Positions 58,926-64,000 of a stretch of 64,000 nucleotides of DNA are shown one piece after another; position 1 is the stretch's first letter; each line of letters opens with the position of its first letter. Position numbers and translations under genes: made by a program. The DNA is from Chaetoderma sp. LZ-2023a. Lineage: Eukaryota > Mollusca > Caudofoveata > Chaetodermatida > Chaetodermatidae. Below the pieces are notes generated by a model. The model made no database searches, was not told the DNA's origin, and saw only the letters and a program-made list of their open reading frames with translations. The stretch spans positions 66,585,188-66,649,187 of the forward strand of contig CM067370.1 in assembly GCA_034401795.1 (NCBI GenBank), given 5' to 3'.

Positions 58926-58927
58926 AA

Positions 58928-59277
58928 TAACACTTACCAAGTTTCAAAAGAATCGGCGCTAAACTATAGGAGGAGTTGCGTTGACAATTGAATGGCAATG
59001 AGGTTTATGTATCAGCTTTAAGATATTTAAAGGGGATAACTCTGTAATGAACGTTTCTTTGGGCGTGAAAAAAGCACATGCACATCTGAAAATGATACTG
59101 ATAATATGGAAGAAATTTAAAGTTAATCCATTGAGACCTCTAGGAGGAGTTACGTTGACAAGAAATGATTGTCAGAGAGGGATGGACCGACAGACGAACA
59201 TACATACATTTTGGACAGACGATAGATGGACGTACAGGTATACGGATAGCACATGCACACCTTCATCTACCCCTTCC
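58928..59277 (+). repeat. ~340-bp tandem array, right part
   Basis: Same unit as 50463-51328 with the landmark at 59090. Subtracting the insertion gives a period of 342 bp from the landmark at 51148, matching the array. Confidence 0.9.
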
Positions 59278-59280
59278 GAA

Positions 59281-60120
59281 TAAGTGACCCAAAGACGAGT
59301 TATCTGCCCTTTTAAAAACAGTACCATTTTTAAAAATCTTATGTGATCTTACTGGACACCAGAGCTTATCGGACGGCAAAAAAGAAGTAAGGCTCTTAAG
59401 AACAATAGGTTGCCCAGGATGAAGATTAGATTGCATTTAAGATAAAAATTCCTTTCTTGGATAAAGAACTAGACCATCTCTTACAACCTTTAATCTACCA
59501 TCCTCTGCAGAAAGAGCATGGATCTAACATCAGTCTCCTGGCTGAGACTACAGCTCCCAAAACACAGTTTTAAGGGTTAATAGTCTCCGACAAAAAGATC
59601 TAAGAGGTTCAAAATGTTTTCCTGCCAAACTTGGAGGACAAGAGCTAGATTCCAAGAGGGTAACGGTTTAGCAATAGGATGACGAATATTACCCAAACCA
59701 TTAATCAAATCATTCAAAACCTTTGAATCTTTAGGATCAGCTTTAAGAAGACAGGGTAATGAAGAAGCTAGAGAAAACATGTAACCGCTAACTGTATTTG
59801 CAGACAGCTTAATAACATCAAAAATATAAGATAAGACATCTAGCACTTGGGATAAAGATGCAGAATCTGGCAGGATCTCATTGTCTTCACATTATTTCGA
59901 GATTTAACTCGACCCTTGTAAACTCGTCTGGTAGCCTCTCGTCTGGAACATTGAAGCATTTCCTTAGCTCTAGAAGAAAATTACCCCTGCTACAAGTGCT
60001 AGGCCTCAAAATAGATCTAAGATCTCTGATCTTGGGTCGGACACAGGGGTGTAACACTTTATCTGGGTACCAAGCCAGGTATTTGGAGCGAGTGGCCAAC
60101 CATAGCACTAAACAACTCAT
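59281..60120 (-). pseudogene. tyrosine recombinase relic (DIRS/YR-type)
   Basis: On the minus strand, 59846-59577 is open and encodes a core-binding-like stretch (ANTVSGYMFSLASSLPCLLK, then NVLN/LPSWNLALVLQVW), the pattern of the SAM-like N-terminal domain of DIRS-type recombinases. Downstream pieces read LVLYPRKEFL, LHPGQPIVLKSLTSFLP and DKLWCPVRSHKIF, the region before the catalytic box II. Catalytic R-H-R-Y residues cannot be placed with certainty. Stops separate the parts. Such recombinases integrate circular DNA intermediates of YR retrotransposons. Confidence 0.6.
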
Positions 60121-60307
60121 CTTTCATGACAGTTAATATTATGATTATCCGTCATGGTGCTCGCCGTGTGAGTTCCAGCAATGCATGTACAGCACTGCCC
60201 CACCCCCACCCCCAGCCTCGAAGGGGTCCACCCAAGCTACTGGTGGTAAAGTTCGTAGACCTTGGAGAAAAAGGAAGAAGGTTGTCCAACCTAAAGTACA
60301 AGTAAGC

Positions 60308-61142
60308 AACCCGCTGACTATCATGCAATGGAATGCTGAAGGAGTTTCTAACAAGAAAACGGAGCTTAGCCAAATTCTCAATGAGAAAGGTGTAGATGTC
60401 GCGTGTATCCAAGAAACTCATCTGAATGCCAACATAAGATTCTGTATAAGAGGATTTCAGTGCTTCGGATCTGACAGGGATGGAATACATAAAGGAGGAG
60501 TCATAATCCTGGTCCGGAATAACCTAAATGCCATTGAGGTTCAGAGAGACATGGACGGACCTGAAATTCTCACAATCAAGATAATTCCAGAGAAAGATCC
60601 TATCACTGTTGTCAACTATTACTGCCTTAATAATCAACCATTGAATCTCAGAAAAATTCCAGTTCACCCAGATTCAACTATCGTTGCTGGTGACCTCAAC
60701 AGTCATTCTCAGTTATCGGGGCTATCGTTCTACTGATAGGAGGGGTGAGGACGTTGAAAATTGGATGGATGAGCAGAAGGTGATTCTCTTGAATAAGGCA
60801 GATGACCCCCTCCCCACCCCTACATTCTACTCAAGACGATGGCATACCTCAAGTTCTCCTGATCTAGCATTTTCGACAGAAAATCTACATGAAGAATCTT
60901 TGCGTATTGTTGGGGAACAACTTGGAGGCAGGGATCACTGCCCTGTTTTCATTACCATTAACATGGATGTTGAGATTGACCGGAATCAGACTCCTCGATG
61001 GAACTATAAGAAAGCAGACTGGGACAGATATCAGAAAGAGAGTGACAGATTGGTAAAAAACATTGATGTCAAAAACCAAAATATCAATAACGTTGTTAAA
61101 GAGCTAAACTCTGCTCTTTGCTGCTGGCAAATGCATTCCTAG
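60308..61142 (+). pseudogene. LINE APE endonuclease
   Basis: MQWNAEGVSNKKTELSQIL starts the domain; ACIQETHL, GGVIILVRN, VAGDLNSHS (catalytic GDLN), SPDLAFST and GGRDHCPVF follow, all the expected endonuclease motifs. A frameshift near 60715-60736 separates GDLNSH from the rest. Confidence 0.85.
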
Positions 61143-61423
61143 GGGATCCAGGAAAAATTACAGACCTTACTGGAGTACGTCTCTGCGAAAGTTACATGAA
61201 GAAATGTCCAACGCGAGTGAAATTGCAGAGAATGTCCCAACAGAAGCCAACCATGTGAGACTCCAACAATCCAGGGCAAAATATCTGAAAGCCAAAATCA
61301 GAGCCACCAGAGAATCGTGGAGAGAAGAAACGTCAAGCTTAAATTTTGAAAAAGATACAAACAAACTCTGGAGGCCTGTGAAGCAGCTTAACGATGAAAA
61401 CACCAGAGTACCATACATAACTC

Positions 61424-62992
61424 TTGAAGAGGATTGTGAAATCAAAACAGGAGAGGCTGCCGCTGAACACTGCTTGTATGTTTCAGAAAGTAAGCAATCT
61501 AGATGTGCCAGTGAGTTGTAAAAAAGCTGCAATGAAGTCTGCAAAGGGGAACGGAGAGACACAAATACATGGCGCGGGAATGGATGAGCTTCTGACCATC
61601 AGCGAGTTGGAGAAAAGCTTGAAAGTTCTGAAAAACAGGAAGTCTCCTGGACCAGATGGAATAACCAATGAGATGTTGAGGAATCTGGGTACTATTGGAA
61701 AGCACAAGCTTTTGGAGATTTTCAGCCACAGTTGATACACAGAAGTTCCCCAGTCTTGGAGAGAGGCCAACATCATCCCTGTGCTGAAGAAAGGCAAGAA
61801 TAAATCCAAAGCGGAAAGTTATCGACCTATCAGTCTGACTAGTTGCACTGTCAAAGCCATGGAAAGAATCCTCAACCAGAGATTTCTTTGACATCTGGAA
61901 AGCAACAATCTCTTAGCGGATGAACAAAATGGCTTCAGAAAGTGTAGATCTAATGAGGATCAAACAACATATCTGACACAGTCTATTGAGGAGGCGTTCC
62001 AACAGAAAAAGCATACCATCACTGTGCGGGCTGATAAGCAGAAGGCATTTGATAAAGTATGGAAGCATGGACTCCACCAAAAGCTCAGGACCAGTGATAT
62101 TTCTGGGAAAATGTACAGCTGGATATGCCAGTATCTCCACAACCGAAAGGGATCAGTACAGCTGAATGGGACAAGCAGCAAGAGAGTCCTGCTACGACAT
62201 GGTGTACATCAGGGTTGTGTAGTCTCTCCCACCCTCTTCACTATATTCATCAACGACCTGGTGAAGAACCTTCCAATGGGAGTCAGAGCTGCATTGTATG
62301 CTGACGATCTCGTGATGTGGAGCAGCGAGGAGTATGTGTCAACAGCCAATTACCGCATGCAACTCGCAATTGATCACCTCAATTCTTGGGTTACAAGATG
62401 GTTTGTCCAGATCAACAAAGAGAAGACAGTCACAACTTTATTCACACTATCCACTAAAAAGGAACACAAGACAAGTCTGAAATTTGGTGACTCAGTTCTG
62501 CACTTTGAGGATGATGTAACTTATCTTGGTCTGATATTTGACAAAAGACTAACCTGGAAAGTGCAAATCAGAAAAGCTGAAGGTATAGCCAAGTGAAGAC
62601 TGGCAGTTATGCAGAAGCTCTCTGGAACAAAATGGGGAGCTAACATGAAAATTCTGAAACAGGTTTACTCTGGATCAGTTAGGACAATCATCGAATATGG
62701 CTCATCATCATGGATGACAGCTGCTACAAGCACCCTTCAGACATTGGATAAGGTACAAAATCAGGCTCTCCATATCATAACAGGGTCTATGAAGACCACT
62801 CCAATAGCAGCGATGGAAGAACTTACCAATATCCAGCCACTCCAGCAGAGACGAGAAATCAAGGCCGAGATTCAATACGAGAAATTCAAATTGATGCCTC
62901 ACCATCCCATGCATATGCTAACTCACCAAATGTCTAGAGGAAGGCTCAAAAGGAATAATTTCTTATTAACTTCCCCAGATGTAGAAACGTAA
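61424..62992 (+). pseudogene. LINE reverse transcriptase and thumb
   Basis: Motifs: SPGPDGITNEML, SYRPISLTSCTVKAMERIL, NGFRKCRS, VRADKQKAFDKVW (first Asp; DVQKAFD usual), GVHQGCVVSPTLFTIFINDL and LYADDLVMW with YADD at 62297-62308, then NKEKT and a thumb to 62595, and a C-terminal part 62609-62992 (YGSSSWMTAATSTL). Four in-frame stops. Confidence 0.9.
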
Positions 62993-63094
62993 CTACTACC
63001 CCTGAGGGAACCGTGGAAAGCTTCTGAAATAGAAAACACAATTTCAGTCTGGCCCTCGATTCCAGGGATTGAAAGCAAGAGAGATCAAGCAGAG

Positions 63095-63911
63095 GTGACA
63101 AACAAAGTTCTTGCACTGAGTCATATTGCAGAAAACTACCCTGCGGAAGGATGGATACATGTTTATACAGATGGATCAGCTATCCAGGCTGTCAAGAATG
63201 GAGGGGCAGGTGCTCACATTCGGTTTCCATGTGGAGATATAACAGACTCATGCTTGCCAACAGGGAAGCACTGTAGCAATTACATTGCAGAAATCCAGGC
63301 ACTGATCTTAGCTAGCCAAATGCTGATACAACGAAAAACCAGAAATGAAAATATTGTCTTCCTGACAGACTCCCTCTCAGCGCTCCAGGCGTGGAAAGGA
63401 AAGTACAGATTTAATTCATGAAGATCTTACGCAACTGGCTAAGGAGAACAATGTCAACTTACAGTCGATCCCCTCGCATTGTGGCATATTAGGAAATGAC
63501 AAAGCTGATCAACTGGCTAAGGAATGGTCAAATAAAGAACAATTCAACCGCGAGGTTGACTTTGAAGAACTGAAGTATATCATTAAAGCCACAAGAACCA
63601 CCAGCAGGCAGCATAATGATGCAATACACAGCCTCAGTAAGGAGGATCAGACATGTATCTTCAGATTGAGGACTGGTCACAATCGTCTCAATGCACATCT
63701 TCACCATCTCAAGATTAGAGATTCTGCACTTTGTGAGTGTCAGCAGGCAGAAGAAACAGCAGAACATCTCTTGCAGCACTGCCAGCGATATGAATATGCT
63801 AGAAGAAGCTTTTGGCCTATTGAAGTATCTTTTGAAGAGAAGATCATAGGAGACAGAGACCGTTTGGTGACCACTTCCGCTTTCATGCACCAAATAAGGA
63901 AAACGGTCTAA
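63095..63911 (+). pseudogene. LINE RNase H and C-terminal zinc-knuckle-like end
   Basis: HVYTDGSAI, YIAEIQAL and FLTDSLSALQAW carry the first three RNase H acidic residues; after a frameshift near 63418 the HCGILGNDKAD motif continues. The end (LRTGHNRLNAHLHHLKI then CECQQAEETAEHLLQHCQRY) is the usual C-H-C motif of this LINE group. Stop at 63909-63911. Confidence 0.88.
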
Positions 63912-64000
63912 GATTACTGTCATGAGAAAGATGAATGCAAGAAGATGAAGAAAATTACACTGGAGATTCGAGATTTTCTATGTGCAAAGATTGGAAATTT

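Larger units (their letters stand above)
51329..58927 (+). mobile_element. 7.6-kb Helitron-like insertion carrying a nuclease-like gene
   Basis: It interrupts the array precisely: the unit ends ...GGTAATGA at 51328 and resumes TAACACTTACCAAG at 58928, where uninterrupted units read TACTGATAACACTTACCAAG. The insertion is between A and T with no duplication. The left end is CAGG then a hairpin AGGCCCA-A-TGGGCCT (51332-51346); the right end is CTAA preceded by an extended hairpin (AGCTCAC/GTGAGCT and TGGCCA/TGGCCA, 58895-58925). A|T target, CTRR end and hairpin are Helitron hallmarks; the left end lacks the canonical TC and no Rep/helicase is present. The interior holds the 52.3-57.1-kb gene and two foldback repeats. 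Confidence 0.7.
60185..64000 (+). mobile_element. I-superfamily LINE with RNase H, nearly full-length, inactive; runs to window end
   Basis: The order is endonuclease, RT, C-terminal domain and RNase H, then a 3' UTR from 63912 to the window end. The RNase H after RT places it in the I group (Nimb/I/Ingi-like). Breaks: frameshift near 60715-60736, TAG at 61140, shifts at 61430-61520, TGA near 61733-61735, TGA near 61891, TGA at 62594-62596, TAA at 62990-62992 and a frameshift near 63418. Confidence 0.9.

Overview
The window reads as intergenic and repeat-dominated DNA from a marine invertebrate, most likely a mollusc or related lophotrochozoan. The reasons are split genes with GT-AG introns, many families of non-LTR and LTR retrotransposons, a Tc1 element, tRNA-derived SINEs, Helitron-like termini and long simple repeats, with no bacterial operon structure. 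I found no ordinary housekeeping gene. Nearly every coding stretch belongs to a mobile or virus-like element, and most are broken.

Layout. 0-1 kb: an assembly gap, then exons of a zinc-finger protein (minus) resembling gag of tyrosine-recombinase retrotransposons. 3.3-3.8 kb: two SINEs. 4.6-7.9 kb: a nearly full-length LINE (minus) with PHD finger, endonuclease and RT. 8.6-9.7 kb: 3' end of a CR1-like LINE. 10.3-15.7 kb: a compact G+C-richer cluster of about eight frameshifted genes on both strands, laid out like a DNA virus or Polinton-type element. 15.8-17 kb: simple repeats, a SINE-like head and a perfect palindrome.

18.56-33.41 kb: a 14.9-kb LTR retrotransposon with 3.5-kb LTRs, PBS, PPT and a 4-bp target duplication, inserted in an old LINE. 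Its interior holds a head-to-head (inverted) pair of gag regions, an inverted LTR fragment and a second, Ty3/gypsy, gag-pol element. 33.96-35.75 kb: a (TA)n tract containing an intact Tc1-like transposon, in the same old LINE.

36.6-50.3 kb: LINE relics (endonuclease, CR1/L2-like RT, three RTE-like copies), a 1.6-kb GATG-type minisatellite with ~1.15-kb higher-order period, a decayed relative of the large gene at 52 kb, and a relic of a protein-primed type-B DNA polymerase (Polinton type).

50.4-59.3 kb: a ~340-bp tandem array split by a clean 7.6-kb insertion (51,329-58,927) between A and T, with terminal hairpins and a CTAA end like Helitrons. The insertion carries a ~1.6-kb-residue gene with two C2HC motifs, an apparent FEN1/XPG-like nuclease core and a CXC-like tail, broken by one frameshift. 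59.3-60.1 kb: a tyrosine-recombinase relic (minus). 60.2-64 kb: an I-superfamily LINE with RNase H, running to the window end.

The nested order (LINE, then giant LTR element and TA tract, then Tc1) gives a relative history of insertions. The strongest candidates for something undescribed are the nuclease gene on its 7.6-kb insertion, the 3.5-kb-LTR element and the compact virus-like cluster.
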